A stretch of DNA of 64,000 nt from Thiobacter sp. AK1. GTDB lineage: Bacteria; Pseudomonadota; Gammaproteobacteria; Burkholderiales; Thiobacteraceae. The notes under the pieces are model-generated. The model did no database searches, had not been told where the DNA came from, and saw only the letters and a program-made list of their open reading frames with translations. Shown in pieces: positions 34,876 to 44,245 of this stretch. A program made the position numbers and the translations under genes. The stretch is taken from assembly GCF_039822265.1 (NCBI RefSeq), contig NZ_JBAJEX010000005.1:62001-126000 (forward strand), written 5' to 3'. How positions within the stretch are numbered: position 1 is the first letter of the stretch; every line of letters begins with the position of its first letter.

Positions 34876-36645
34876 TCACTTTCCGCGCAGGAACAGCTTG
34901 TCCAGTTCGGCGAGCGAAAGTGCAAACCAGGTGGGACGACCATGATTGCACTGGCTGGAGCGCTCGGTGACTTCCATCTCGCGCAACAGGGCATTCATTT
35001 CAGCAATCGACAGCTTGCGTCTCGCGCGCACGGCACCGTGGCAGGCCAAGGTAGCCAACAGTTCGTTGCGGCGCTCGGTGAGCACGCGGCTGCCACCCAG
35101 CGCATGGAGGTCGCGCAGCAGGTCGCGCGCCAGGCCCACGGGATCGGCATCGGCCAACACCGCCGGCACCGCGCGTACCGCCACGCTCTGGGGCGACAGG
35201 ATAGCCATGGCAAAGCCCAGTTCTTCCAGCACCGCGGCGTGTTCCTCGACGGTGGCCACTTCGAGGGTGGAGGCCGGAAGTGCCACCGGCACCAGCAGAG
35301 GCTGGCTCGCCACGCGCCGGCCCTCCAATTGCCGCTTGAGTTTTTCGTACACAATCCGCTCGTGGGCGGCATGCATGTCCACCACCACCAGGCCCTGGGC
35401 GTTCTGCGCCAGGATGTAGATGCCGTGCAGCTGGGCCAAGGCGTAGCCCAAGGGCGGGATGGCCTCGGTGGGTGCAACACTGACCGACGCGTCTTGGGCG
35501 ATGGCCCCAGGCGCGGACGTGCCGAACAAGGCGTCGTAGAACGCGAGAGGTTCGGCAGCTCGCAAGGCGAGCGGCGCCTGATGGGGTGCCGGATGAGCGC
35601 GTCCCAACGGTGAAAAGCGTTCCGCCGGGGGGGCTAACGTTTGCCCATCGTGGCCGCCCATGGGCCGCGCCAGGACCCGTTCGAGGGCATGGAAGATGAA
35701 CTGGTGCACGGCGCGCGCGTCGCGGAAACGCACCTCGATCTTCATGGGGTGCACGTTGACATCCACCGCTTCGGGCGGAAGCTCCAGGAACAACACGTAG
35801 GCAGGATGACGCTCGTGGTGCAAGACATCGCGGTAGGCCTCGCGGATGGCATGGGCAAGCAGCTTGTCGCGCACGAAACGGCCATTGACGAACACGTATT
35901 GCAGGTCGCGGCTGCTGCGCGAATAGGCAGGTAGCGCCACCAGGCCACGCAGAATGAGCGTCCCGGCCGCCGCCTCCACGGGCAAAGCCGCCTGCGCGAA
36001 CGCCTCTCCCGCCAGCGCGGCGATGCGCGCCTCGCGTGTGCCAGCGATGAGATGCCAGACGACACGGCCGTTGTGGTGCAGGGTGAAGGCGATGTCCGGA
36101 CGGGACAGCGCGGCACGCCGGAACATTTCCTCGCAATGGCCATACTCGGTGGCCTCGCTCTTCAGGAATTTGCGCCGAGCCGGCGTGTTGAAGTAGAGAT
36201 CCCGCACACTCACCACCGTCCCCGGCGCAATAGCCTCAGGCCGCGCGGGGGCGCGCCATTCGCCTTCTGCCTCCACGACCCAGCCATGGGGCGCGTCGTG
36301 CTGCCGGCTGGCGAGCCGCAGGCGGGAAACCGCGGCGATGCTGGCCAGGGCTTCACCCCGGAAACCCAGGCTGCGCACGCTTTCCAGGTCGGCGAGGCTG
36401 GCGATCTTGCTGGTGGCATGGCGCGCCAGCGCCAGGGGCAAATCCTCCGCGGCCATGCCCACGCCGTCGTCGCTGACGACGATTTCCTTCACGCCTCCCT
36501 GAGAAAGCCGCACGTGGATGGCGCGCGCTTCGGCGTCGATGGCGTTTTCCAGGATCTCCTTGAGGGCGGAGGCGGGCCGCTCCACCACCTCGCCGGCGGC
36601 GATCTGATTGATCAGCAGTTCAGGCAGGACACGGATGGCGGCCAT
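34876..36645 (-). CDS. mutL: DNA mismatch repair protein MutL (endonuclease type)
   Basis: A 589-residue mismatch-repair protein. The N-terminal GHKL ATPase is complete: NQIAAGEVVERPASALKE, ENAIDAEA, DDGVGM and GFRGEALASIAAV. The C-terminal domain carries DMHAAHERIVYE, which fits the nuclease motif DQHA(x)2E(x)4E except Met for Gln, plus CNHGRP near the end. Such MutL proteins nick DNA themselves, whereas E. coli MutL uses MutH. Start ATG at 36645 (MAAIRVLPELLINQIAAG). Followed by miaA. Confidence 0.97.
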   Translation of the reverse strand: MAAIRVLPELLINQIAAGEVVERPASALKEILENAIDAEARAIHVRLSQGGVKEIVVSDDGVGMAAEDLPLALARHATSKIASLADLESVRSLGFRGEALASIAAVSRLRLASRQHDAPHGWVVEAEGEWRAPARPEAIAPGTVVSVRDLYFNTPARRKFLKSEATEYGHCEEMFRRAALSRPDIAFTLHHNGRVVWHLIAGTREARIAALAGEAFAQAALPVEAAAGTLILRGLVALPAYSRSSRDLQYVFVNGRFVRDKLLAHAIREAYRDVLHHERHPAYVLFLELPPEAVDVNVHPMKIEVRFRDARAVHQFIFHALERVLARPMGGHDGQTLAPPAERFSPLGRAHPAPHQAPLALRAAEPLAFYDALFGTSAPGAIAQDASVSVAPTEAIPPLGYALAQLHGIYILAQNAQGLVVVDMHAAHERIVYEKLKRQLEGRRVASQPLLVPVALPASTLEVATVEEHAAVLEELGFAMAILSPQSVAVRAVPAVLADADPVGLARDLLRDLHALGGSRVLTERRNELLATLACHGAVRARRKLSIAEMNALLREMEVTERSSQCNHGRPTWFALSLAELDKLFLRGK

Positions 36646-36684
36646 GCCCGGGATTATCCCAGATTGCGGCCGTGGTACCGGCAA

Positions 36685-37998
36685 TCAGTTGGCGGCCAGC
36701 TTGCTGCGCGAAAGCGGCGGATTCTTGGCGAAATAGCGCTTGATACCGGCGACGATGGCAGCGGCCAGGCGGTCCTGATAGTCCTCGTCGGTCAGGCGCG
36801 CCTCTTCATGGGGATTCGTGATGAAAGCAGTCTCCACCAGGATGGAGGGAATGTCCGGTGCCTTGAGCACGGCGAAGCCGGCCTGTTCCACCGCGCCCTT
36901 ATGCAGCTTGTTGATGCCGCCCAGCTCGGAGAGCACCGCCTTGCCCAGCTTCAGGCTGTCATTGATGGTGGCCGTCTGGGAAAGATCCAGCAGCGTTTTC
37001 TTGAGATAGGCATCCTTCACGTCCAGGTTGACGCCACCGATCAGATCCGCCTCGTTCTCCCGCTTGGCAAGCCAGCGGGCGGCGGCACTGGTGGCGCCGT
37101 TCTCCGAGAGGGCGAACACCGAGGAGCCGCTCGCTTCGGGATTGACAAAGGCATCGGCATGGATGGAAACGAACAAATCCGCTTGCACGCGGCGCGCCTT
37201 GGCCACGCGCTGCCCCAGGGGAATGAAATAATCGCCGTCGCGTATGAGGAAGCCGCGCATGTTGGGCTCCTCGTCGAGCTTGGCCTTGACCCGCCGGGCG
37301 ATGGACAGCGTGACGTCCTTCTCCAGGGTGCCCCGGTAGCCACGCGCACCCGGATCCTCGCCGCCATGGCCGGCATCGATGGCAATGGTCACCAGGCGAT
37401 TGAATTCCATGCCGTTGCGGGCCCGCTTCTTGCCCTCACTGGATTTTGCCCCTTCGGCGCCTGCCTGCGACGACGCCGGGGGAACAGCCTCGCCAGCCCC
37501 TTTCTCCAGTCCCGCCGCCGCCTGACCCGGCGTGGTCTCGAGCAGAGCAAGCAGGGGGTCTACGGGTTCGCGGGGATAGACATCGAGCACCACACGGTGG
37601 CCATATTCGCCCACCGGTTTGAGCTCGAACACCGAGGGCCGGGCCGGCAGCTTGAGATCCAGCACCACGCGCACCACGCCCGGCTTGAAGCGCCCGATGC
37701 GGATGGCTTTCACGTAGGGATCGTCCGTGGCCAGCCGCGCTGGTAGCGCCTTGAGCGCATCGGTGAGTGCCACGCCCTCGAGGTCCAACACCAGGCGCTC
37801 GGGGTCGGAAACCATGAAATGGGAAAAGCGCACGGGCGCGGCCGCCTCCAGGGTGACGCGGGTGTACTCGGCGCCAGGCCACACCCGCGCCGAGACGATG
37901 GCGGTGGCCGCCACGCCCTGACCGGCCCACAGGCACAGGCCAAGCAAAAGCCATGCTACGTGTCGCTTTCCCGCCCCCGTGCCAGTCGCTCCAGACAT
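36685..37998 (-). CDS. amiC: N-acetylmuramoyl-L-alanine amidase (AmiC-like)
   Basis: A 437-residue exported amidase that cleaves peptidoglycan during cell separation. A signal peptide (about residues 11-30, VAWLLLGLCLWAGQGVAA) leads into an AMIN domain (about 32-140, septal targeting), a linker rich in Ala and Ser, and a zinc Amidase_3 domain: AIDAGHGGEDPGARG, FVSIHADAF and LVETAFITNPHEE. The ATG at 37998 has a GGAGG site; the frame upstream overlaps tsaE. It precedes mutL, as in many proteobacteria. Confidence 0.95.
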   Translation of the reverse strand: MSGATGTGAGKRHVAWLLLGLCLWAGQGVAATAIVSARVWPGAEYTRVTLEAAAPVRFSHFMVSDPERLVLDLEGVALTDALKALPARLATDDPYVKAIRIGRFKPGVVRVVLDLKLPARPSVFELKPVGEYGHRVVLDVYPREPVDPLLALLETTPGQAAAGLEKGAGEAVPPASSQAGAEGAKSSEGKKRARNGMEFNRLVTIAIDAGHGGEDPGARGYRGTLEKDVTLSIARRVKAKLDEEPNMRGFLIRDGDYFIPLGQRVAKARRVQADLFVSIHADAFVNPEASGSSVFALSENGATSAAARWLAKRENEADLIGGVNLDVKDAYLKKTLLDLSQTATINDSLKLGKAVLSELGGINKLHKGAVEQAGFAVLKAPDIPSILVETAFITNPHEEARLTDEDYQDRLAAAIVAGIKRYFAKNPPLSRSKLAAN

Positions 37999-38438
37999 GC
38001 CTTGCCCGCCTCCGTGTGTGCCACCAGCCGCGCCTTGCGCCCTTCCCCCTGGAAGGACAGGTGGATATCCAAATCCGGCGGCGGCAGGGCGCCGCCGGCT
38101 TTTTCCGGCCATTCCACCAGGCAGACCGCTTCCCCGCCGAAGGCTTCGCGAAAGCCCGCATCCACCCATTCCCGGGGATCGGCGAACCGATAGAAATCAA
38201 AGTGATACAAGGATAACTTAGAAAGTGTATAAAGTTCAACCAGGGTGTAGGTGGGGCTCTTGACGCGGCCGGTGTAGTCTAGTCCCCTTAGCATTCCACG
38301 CACCAGGGTCGTCTTGCCGGCCCCGAGCTCACCATGCAGGTTGAGCACCATGCCGGGTTGCAAGCCTTGCGCCAGGGCCGCGCCCAGCGCCACGGTGGCG
38401 TGCTCGTCCGGCAAAAACCGGCTAAGTTCCTGGGTCAT
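37956..38438 (-). CDS. tsaE: tRNA threonylcarbamoyladenosine biosynthesis ATPase TsaE
   Basis: A 160-residue P-loop ATPase that supports the TsaBCD complex making t6A37 in tRNA. Walker A LHGELGAGKTTLVRGML lies near residues 33-49, SPTYTLVELY follows, and FDFYRFADPREWVDAGF gives the family middle. Its stop lies 43 bases inside amiC, in another frame. The tsaE-amiC-mutL-miaA order is conserved. Confidence 0.96.
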   Translation of the reverse strand: MTQELSRFLPDEHATVALGAALAQGLQPGMVLNLHGELGAGKTTLVRGMLRGLDYTGRVKSPTYTLVELYTLSKLSLYHFDFYRFADPREWVDAGFREAFGGEAVCLVEWPEKAGGALPPPDLDIHLSFQGEGRKARLVAHTEAGKACLERLARGRESDT

Positions 38439-38527
38439 GGGTTGCCCGGGTAGGCGAGCCCGCTTTTGGGAATGTTCCACCGCGGCCAGGCCAGGGCGCC
38501 GGGCGCGAGATGCGCTTTCTTGGGATA

Positions 38528-39613
38528 ATGAGCTCGATGCATGACTCCGCCTCTTTGGCTTCCGGGATCGATTTCGCGCACCTGGCCGCGCGTATCCGGC
38601 AATGGGGCAAGGAACTGGGCTTCTCCGCGGTGGGAATCGCCGATACCGATCTCACCGCCGCCGAGGCGGGACTGACGGCATGGCTCGCTGCCGGGATGCA
38701 CGGCGAGATGGATTATATGGCACGACACGGCACACTCCGAGCCCGTCCCGCCGAACTCGTCCCGGGCACGCTGCGCGTGATCAGCGTGCGCATGGACTAC
38801 CTGCCGGCCAGCGCACGCGATCCTCAGGCAGTGCTGGCGGATCCCCAGTGTGGCTATGTCTCCCGCTATGCCTTGGGAAGGGATTACCACAAGGTCCTGC
38901 GTAGCCGCCTACAACGCCTGGCCCGGCTGATTGCCCAAGAAGCGGGACGATTTAGCTACCGCGTGTTCACCGACAGCGCACCGGTGATGGAAGTGGAGCT
39001 GGCGCGCAAGGCCGGGCTCGGCTGGCGCGGCAAGCATACGCTGCTTCTATCACGCAACGGGGGCTCGTGGTTTTTCCTGGGCGAAATCTTTACCGACCTG
39101 CCGTTGCCGGTGGATCCGCCCACCACCGACCATTGCGGCAGCTGCCGCGCCTGCATGGAGGTTTGTCCCACCGGGGCCATCGTCGCGCCCTACGTGGTGG
39201 ATGCGCGCCGCTGCATTTCCTACCTCACCATCGAGCACAAGGGCGCCATCCCCGAAGCGCTGCGTCCCCGCATGGGCAACCGCATCTACGGCTGCGACGA
39301 TTGTCAGCTCACTTGCCCGTGGAACCGTTTCGCGACGCCTAGCCGGGACGCGGATTTCCAGGTGCGCAATGGCCTCGACGGCGCGGCCTTAACCTCCCTG
39401 TTCGCATGGAGCGCTGCGGAGTTCGAGACACGGCTGGCCGGCAGCGCCATCCGCCGCATCGGCCACGAACGCTGGCTGCGCAACATCGCCGTGGCCCTGG
39501 GCAACGCCCCCATGACACCGGCAGTGGTGAGCGCATTGCGTTCCAGGGCACACGACCCCTCACCGCTGGTGCGAGAACACGTGGTCTGGGCCTTGCGCCG
39601 CCACGGGCTATAA
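38528..39613 (+). CDS. queG: Epoxyqueuosine reductase QueG
   Basis: A 361-residue cobalamin- and Fe-S-dependent enzyme that reduces epoxyqueuosine to queuosine in tRNA. Two 4Fe-4S motifs are visible, CGSCRACMEVCP (near 194-205) and CDDCQLTCPW, with VFTDSAPVMEVELARKAGLGWRG-type substrate region before them (shown in part). A C-terminal HEAT-like part follows. Start codons at 38510, 38528 or 38537 are all possible; 38528 is a compromise. It is divergent from tsaE and 12 bp ahead of murI. Confidence 0.95.
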   Translation: MSSMHDSASLASGIDFAHLAARIRQWGKELGFSAVGIADTDLTAAEAGLTAWLAAGMHGEMDYMARHGTLRARPAELVPGTLRVISVRMDYLPASARDPQAVLADPQCGYVSRYALGRDYHKVLRSRLQRLARLIAQEAGRFSYRVFTDSAPVMEVELARKAGLGWRGKHTLLLSRNGGSWFFLGEIFTDLPLPVDPPTTDHCGSCRACMEVCPTGAIVAPYVVDARRCISYLTIEHKGAIPEALRPRMGNRIYGCDDCQLTCPWNRFATPSRDADFQVRNGLDGAALTSLFAWSAAEFETRLAGSAIRRIGHERWLRNIAVALGNAPMTPAVVSALRSRAHDPSPLVREHVVWALRRHGL

Positions 39614-39625
39614 TTCTGGCCGCCC

Positions 39626-40432
39626 ATGCAGCCCGATTCCCGCTCCCCCATCGGCGTATTCGATTCCGGCATCGGCGGTCTTACCGTCGTGCGCGCCCTC
39701 ATGGAACGCTTGCCCTTCGAGCACATCGTCTATTTCGGCGACACCGCGCGCGTGCCCTATGGCGTGAAGTCGGTGGAGACGATCGCCCACTACACCACCC
39801 AGATCGCCGAGTTTTTGCTGGAAAAGCAGGTGAAACTCCTCATCATCGCCTGCAATACCATGGCGGCAGTGGCCGCCGGCATGGTGCGCGATCTCTCGCC
39901 AGTGCCGGTACTGGACGTGATCGACGCCGGCGCCCTGGCGGCCGTGCAGGCCAGCGGCACGCGACGCATCGGGATCATTGGCACGCCCACCACCATCAAC
40001 AGCAACGCCTATGCGCTGGCCATCCATCGCCTCGACCCGGAGGTGCGTCTGGTATCCCAGGCCTGCGCGCTGTTCGTCCCCCTGGTGGAGGAAGGGTGGC
40101 TCGATCATCCAGTGACTCGACTTGCTGCCCAGGAATATCTCAGGCCGGTGTTAAGCGAGAATATCGACACCCTGGTGCTCGGTTGCACCCACTATCCCCT
40201 GCTCAAGCCCTTGTTGCAGGAAGTGGCAGGCGCCGAGATACGCCTGATTGACTCGGCCCAGGCCATGGCTGAGCGCGCCGCCCGGTTGCTGCGCGAGCAA
40301 GGGCTGGCGAACCCCGACACGCGCCCGCCCCGCTATGAATTCTTCGTCACGGACGTACCGCTGCGCTTCCAGACCATAGGCGAACGCTTCCTTGGGCGCA
40401 GTCTCACACATGTGCATGTCGTCAAATGGTGA
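39626..40432 (+). CDS. murI: Glutamate racemase
   Basis: A 268-residue cofactor-free racemase giving D-glutamate for peptidoglycan. The N-terminal IGVFDSGIGGLTV (residues 9-21), YFGDTARVPYG, and the two catalytic cysteines in IACNTMAA (near 74-81) and LGCTHYPLL (near 187-195) are all intact. It follows queG closely and overlaps a possible upstream start of the M48 gene. Confidence 0.97.
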   Translation: MQPDSRSPIGVFDSGIGGLTVVRALMERLPFEHIVYFGDTARVPYGVKSVETIAHYTTQIAEFLLEKQVKLLIIACNTMAAVAAGMVRDLSPVPVLDVIDAGALAAVQASGTRRIGIIGTPTTINSNAYALAIHRLDPEVRLVSQACALFVPLVEEGWLDHPVTRLAAQEYLRPVLSENIDTLVLGCTHYPLLKPLLQEVAGAEIRLIDSAQAMAERAARLLREQGLANPDTRPPRYEFFVTDVPLRFQTIGERFLGRSLTHVHVVKW

Positions 40433-40452
40433 TTTCCCGGAGCCTGTTTACC

Positions 40453-41256
40453 ATGCGTTTCATCGTCGCCTTGCTCGTAGCGAGCCTGGTTGGCGCCTGC
40501 GCCACCACCACTCAAAGCGGCGCCGTGGGTGTGGAGCGACGGCAACTCCTCTTGGTCTCGCGCCAAGATGCGGAGCGTAGCGCCGCCGCCTTCTACGCGA
40601 AGGAGAAGGAAAAATACGCAGCGCGCGGCGCCCTCAACCCGGATCCGGCACAGACTGCGCGCGTGCGGCGCATCGCCCGCGATCTCATCGCGCAGACCGG
40701 CGTGTTCCGCCCGGACGCGCCGCACTGGAAGTGGGAAGTGAACGTGCTCAAAAGCGACGAGCTCAATGCCTATTGCGCCGCTGGCGGTAAGATCGCCGTC
40801 TATAGCGGACTGATCGAGCGGCTCAAGCTGACGGACGACGAGCTGGCAGCGGTGATGGGCCACGAAATCGCCCACGCCTTACGCGAGCACAGCCGCGAGG
40901 CCATGTCCGAGCTGGTGGCGCAGCAGCTGGGCATCGCTGTCTTGGCCACCGCCCTCAACATGGGTTCCCTCACCCAGGATCTGCTGGACAAAGCAGCAAC
41001 CCTGGCGATCCAGCTGCCCAATTCGCGCGAGAAGGAACGGGAGGCCGATCGCATCGGACTGGAGCTCACCGCGCGCGCCGGCTTTGATCCCCGCGCGGCG
41101 GTGAGCGTGTGGAAAAAGATGATGGCCGCGGGCGGCAGCCAGCCGCCGGCATTCTTGAGCACCCACCCCAATCCCGCCGACCGCATGCAGGACATCGAGG
41201 CCCATCTGCCGCGCGTGCTGCCCCTCTACGAAGAAGCACGCCACGCGCAGCGATAA
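40453..41256 (+). CDS. M48 family metallopeptidase lipoprotein
   Basis: A 267-residue zinc protease attached to a membrane by a lipid. The start ATG at 40453 gives a clean lipoprotein signal, MRFIVALLVASLVGAC, with Cys16 as lipid site; an ATG nine codons earlier overlaps murI. The metal site is MGHEIAHALREH (HExxH) with the third ligand in EREADRIG. A helical, peptidase-M48 (Oma1/LoiP/BepA-like) fold follows, ending SQPPAFLSTHPNPADR. Probably acts in envelope protein quality control. Confidence 0.92.
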   Translation: MRFIVALLVASLVGACATTTQSGAVGVERRQLLLVSRQDAERSAAAFYAKEKEKYAARGALNPDPAQTARVRRIARDLIAQTGVFRPDAPHWKWEVNVLKSDELNAYCAAGGKIAVYSGLIERLKLTDDELAAVMGHEIAHALREHSREAMSELVAQQLGIAVLATALNMGSLTQDLLDKAATLAIQLPNSREKEREADRIGLELTARAGFDPRAAVSVWKKMMAAGGSQPPAFLSTHPNPADRMQDIEAHLPRVLPLYEEARHAQR

Positions 41257-41286
41257 AAAGACCGGACGGCTGTCGCACGTCCGGCC
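41255..41286 (-). terminator. Terminator facing the minus strand
   Basis: CCGGACG and CGTCCGG (41262-41268, 41278-41284) form a stem followed on the minus strand by TCTTTTTAT. It may end the DUF3025 transcript about 250 nt after its stop, and may also serve the M48 gene on the other strand. Confidence 0.55.
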
Positions 41287-41539
41287 AAGCGCCCGGATCA
41301 AGGAGAGCACGTACTTCCCGCTGGCAGGTGCCCATTCGAGCACTTCCGCTGGCCATTTTTGCAAGCCTCATGCCAAGTCACCCGGCCGCGCATGACGATC
41401 CCGTCATGTGTGCCAGGCCATTGACGCGCCAACGAAAAACGCGCGACCTGCGGACTCGGCTGCGGGCCTAGTCGTTTCCCGAGCAGCGCCTGGCACCCGC
41501 GCAAGTGACGCAAAGCGTCCAGAGTGCTCACGGTGAGGG

Positions 41540-42373
41540 TCAGGTTGGGGCGGCCCGGTCGCGCCTGCGTCCGGGGCGAAAGTAAGCCAGGTTGTCGTAA
41601 TAAGTGGGCTCGTCGTTCGCCGACGTGAAGCCCGGAAACCCCAGCACCGGCACCGGCTGCAGGTCAGCGGGTGAGGTGAGTTGCGGTACCACCGCAGCCA
41701 CGATTCCATCCAGCCGCGCCAATTGCTCGGTAAGACGCAGACGGAAAAATTCCGCTGATACCTCCACCACGACACCCTTGCCGGTCATGCCAACGAAGGG
41801 GGCAAGTGCCTTTTCCATGAGGCCATGGCCGAAGAGATAGCAGGCCATATGGGTCTGCACGCGCGCCCGCTTTTGCCAGAACAGTGCTTTCCAGCGGAAG
41901 GCGCGCATCAGGCTCAAGAGCTCGGCATCAGCGGCCACGATGATCACGCCGCTTTCGTCGAACTGGGCGAGCGCCTGTTCGGCGGGCGTGCGGCCGCCCT
42001 CTCCCCGTTGCGCACGGGCTTCCTGCAGCCGGTAGTGGCAGCGGTTCAGCGCGGCCTTGCTGCGGGGAAAGGCCACCCAGACGAGCAGATTGAAGAGATC
42101 GTGCCAATTTTGGAGGCGCGTGGGCAGCAGCCCTTCACGAGCGATGCGCGCCTCATAACCGGTCTGCCAATCCGGACCGGCGGCCAGCGGCGCACTCACC
42201 CGCAGCGGCACCCCTAGGCCGCTCATCACGGGCATCGGCAGACCATCGAGCAAGGCCTGATATTGCGGGTAGTTGGGCCAGCGTCCCGCGGGCCAGGGGA
42301 GGCGCGCCAGCACGGTCGCAAGCGAAGCGAATAGCGGGCCCTGGAGGCGCTGCGGATTCCATGGCGTGTGCAT
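41540..42373 (-). CDS. DUF3025 domain protein
   Basis: A 277-residue protein. The segment LQNWHDLFNLLVWVAFPRSK (about 103-122), then ALNRCHYRLQEA, is the recognisable core of DUF3025, found mainly in beta- and gammaproteobacteria. The Asn, His and Arg residues there could form a catalytic or binding site, but no function is known. The C-terminal half holds GHGLMEKALAPFVGMTGKG. It stands alone between the M48 gene and tal. Confidence 0.82.
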   Translation of the reverse strand: MHTPWNPQRLQGPLFASLATVLARLPWPAGRWPNYPQYQALLDGLPMPVMSGLGVPLRVSAPLAAGPDWQTGYEARIAREGLLPTRLQNWHDLFNLLVWVAFPRSKAALNRCHYRLQEARAQRGEGGRTPAEQALAQFDESGVIIVAADAELLSLMRAFRWKALFWQKRARVQTHMACYLFGHGLMEKALAPFVGMTGKGVVVEVSAEFFRLRLTEQLARLDGIVAAVVPQLTSPADLQPVPVLGFPGFTSANDEPTYYDNLAYFRPGRRRDRAAPT

Positions 42374-42460
42374 GGTTGAGAATTGTACCGGCCATCCCTA
42401 TAAAGAAACTGGCGACCCGGCCGATGCGTTTTTCTAACCCCTTGCCCTGCGGAGGCGTTC

Positions 42461-43570
42461 ATGCAAAGAGAAGCCTTTCTGCCAACAAGCGGCAGCAGTC
42501 TGCTGGAGATCAAGCGCTACGGCCAGAGCATCTGGCTGGACAATCTCTCGCGCACCCTCCTGCGTGAAGGCGGTTTACGCGCCTACGTGGAACGCGACGG
42601 CGTCTCCGGCGTGACCTCTAACCCGGCGATCTTCCAAAAGGCCATCGCCGACAGTCCTTACTACCGCGAGGAAATCGCGCGCCTGCGTGAAAGCGGCTTG
42701 AGTCCCGAGGAACGGTTCGAGGTGCTGGCCGTGGCCGATGTACGGGAGGCCTGCGACCTGCTACGTCCCCTGTGGGAAGCCACTGATGGGGACGACGGCT
42801 TCGTCAGCTTAGAGGTCTCGCCCAGCCTCGCTTACGATGAACCCGGCACCGTGGCGGCGGCGCAACGCCTTTACGCCAAGGTGGATCGTCCCAACGTGCT
42901 GATCAAGGTCCCGGCCACGCCCCCGGGCGTGCTCGCGTTCGAAACGCTGACCGCCCATGGCGTGAGTGTCAACGTCACGCTCATTTTTTCGCTTTTGCAG
43001 CACATGGAGGTGATGCGCGCCTATCTGCGCGGCCTACAGCGCTGGGTCGCCGGCGGCGGCGATCCGCGCCGGGTGAAATCCGTGGCCAGCATTTTCCTGT
43101 CACGGGTGGATACCCTGGTGGACAAGCGGCTCGAGGCCATCGGCAGCGACGAGGCGCTGGCGCTGCGCGGCAAAAGCGCCGTGGCCATGGCAAAGGTCGC
43201 CTATGGCCGCTACAAGGAAATCTTCCATGGGGCGGAATTCGCCTCGCTGCGTGCGGCCGGTGCCCGTCCCCAGTATCCCCTTTGGGCGAGTACAGGCACC
43301 AAGAATCCCGCCTACAGCGACGTACTCTACGTGGAGCCACTGATCGGCCCAGAGACCATCAACACCCTGCCGGACGCCACCTTGGCCGCCTTCCGCGACC
43401 ATGGGCGCGCCGCGCCAACCCTGGAGCAAGACGCTGAGCAAGCGCTCAACGACTATCTAACCCTGGAACGCATCGGCATCAACATGCGTGAGGTAGGCGA
43501 AGAACTACAAGTTGCCGGGGTGAAGCTGTTCCAAGACGCCTTCGAACAATTACTCGCGTCCCTTGGATGA
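42461..43570 (+). CDS. tal: Transaldolase
   Basis: A 369-residue transaldolase of the longer TalB-like subfamily, exchanging dihydroxyacetone units in the pentose phosphate pathway. SIWLDNLSRTLLREG (near residues 24-38), GVTSNPAIFQKAI (50-62), the Schiff-base Lys in PNVLIKVPATPPGV (near 144-157), SVNVTLIFSL and VASIFLSRVD are typical. GGAGG precedes the ATG. Its stop lies six bases from that of dedA on the other strand. Confidence 0.96.
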   Translation: MQREAFLPTSGSSLLEIKRYGQSIWLDNLSRTLLREGGLRAYVERDGVSGVTSNPAIFQKAIADSPYYREEIARLRESGLSPEERFEVLAVADVREACDLLRPLWEATDGDDGFVSLEVSPSLAYDEPGTVAAAQRLYAKVDRPNVLIKVPATPPGVLAFETLTAHGVSVNVTLIFSLLQHMEVMRAYLRGLQRWVAGGGDPRRVKSVASIFLSRVDTLVDKRLEAIGSDEALALRGKSAVAMAKVAYGRYKEIFHGAEFASLRAAGARPQYPLWASTGTKNPAYSDVLYVEPLIGPETINTLPDATLAAFRDHGRAAPTLEQDAEQALNDYLTLERIGINMREVGEELQVAGVKLFQDAFEQLLASLG

Positions 43571-43575
43571 GCCCC

Positions 43576-44208
43576 TCACGCTGTGCGCGTGCGCAAGAAG
43601 TGAATGAAACCTGGCATCAAGGACAGGGCCACAATGCCCAGGATCACCAGGGTGAGATTTTCCTTGATGAAGGGGATGTTGCCGAAGAAATAGCCGGCGA
43701 ACACGAGGGAGTTGATCCACAGCACCGCCCCAGCGGCGCTGAAAGCCACGAAGCGCGCATAGGGCATGCGGCCAATGCCTGCGACGAATGGCGCGAAGGT
43801 GCGCAGGATGGGAAAGAAACGGGCCAGCAGCACCGTCTTGCCGCCGTGACGGCGATAGAAGGCCTCGGTCTTTTCCAGGTGGGCGCGGTTGAGCCAGCGC
43901 GCTTGCCCCCGAAACACGCGTGGTCCCAGAACATGCCCGATCCAGTAATTGGTGTTGTCGCCGAGGAAGGCAGCCACCATCAACACGGTCGACAGCGTGG
44001 CCACATCGATGCCATCGGCAGCGGCCAGAGCACCGGCCACGAATAGCAGGGAATCCCCGGGTAAAAAAGGCGTCACCACCAACCCGGTCTCGCAGAAAAT
44101 GATCAGAAACAGCACCAGGTAGAACCAGTTGCCGTAATTCTCCAGCAGCCAAAGCAGATGCTGGTCCAGGTGCAGCACAATGTCGGCGAACTGGGCGAGA
44201 AGTTCCAA
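43576..44208 (-). CDS. DedA family inner-membrane protein
   Basis: A 210-residue polytopic protein of the DedA/SNARE-associated family, implicated in lipid (undecaprenyl phosphate or phosphatidylethanolamine) flipping and membrane homeostasis. FCETGLVVTPFLPGDSLLF (near residues 38-56), the amphipathic GDNTNYWIGHVLG, and FFPILRTFAPFVAGIGRM with the key Arg residues are conserved. It is the last gene after secF, 37 bp downstream. Confidence 0.9.
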   Translation of the reverse strand: MELLAQFADIVLHLDQHLLWLLENYGNWFYLVLFLIIFCETGLVVTPFLPGDSLLFVAGALAAADGIDVATLSTVLMVAAFLGDNTNYWIGHVLGPRVFRGQARWLNRAHLEKTEAFYRRHGGKTVLLARFFPILRTFAPFVAGIGRMPYARFVAFSAAGAVLWINSLVFAGYFFGNIPFIKENLTLVILGIVALSLMPGFIHFLRTRTA

Positions 44209-44245
44209 GGGGCGCGGCTCCGATGGGGATGAAACGGCTACCCCG

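Noticed and set aside
41298-41531. 77-residue ORF on the minus strand after the DUF3025 gene
   Set aside because: It starts with GTG without a ribosome site, has no recognisable feature and lies in a likely 3' untranslated region.
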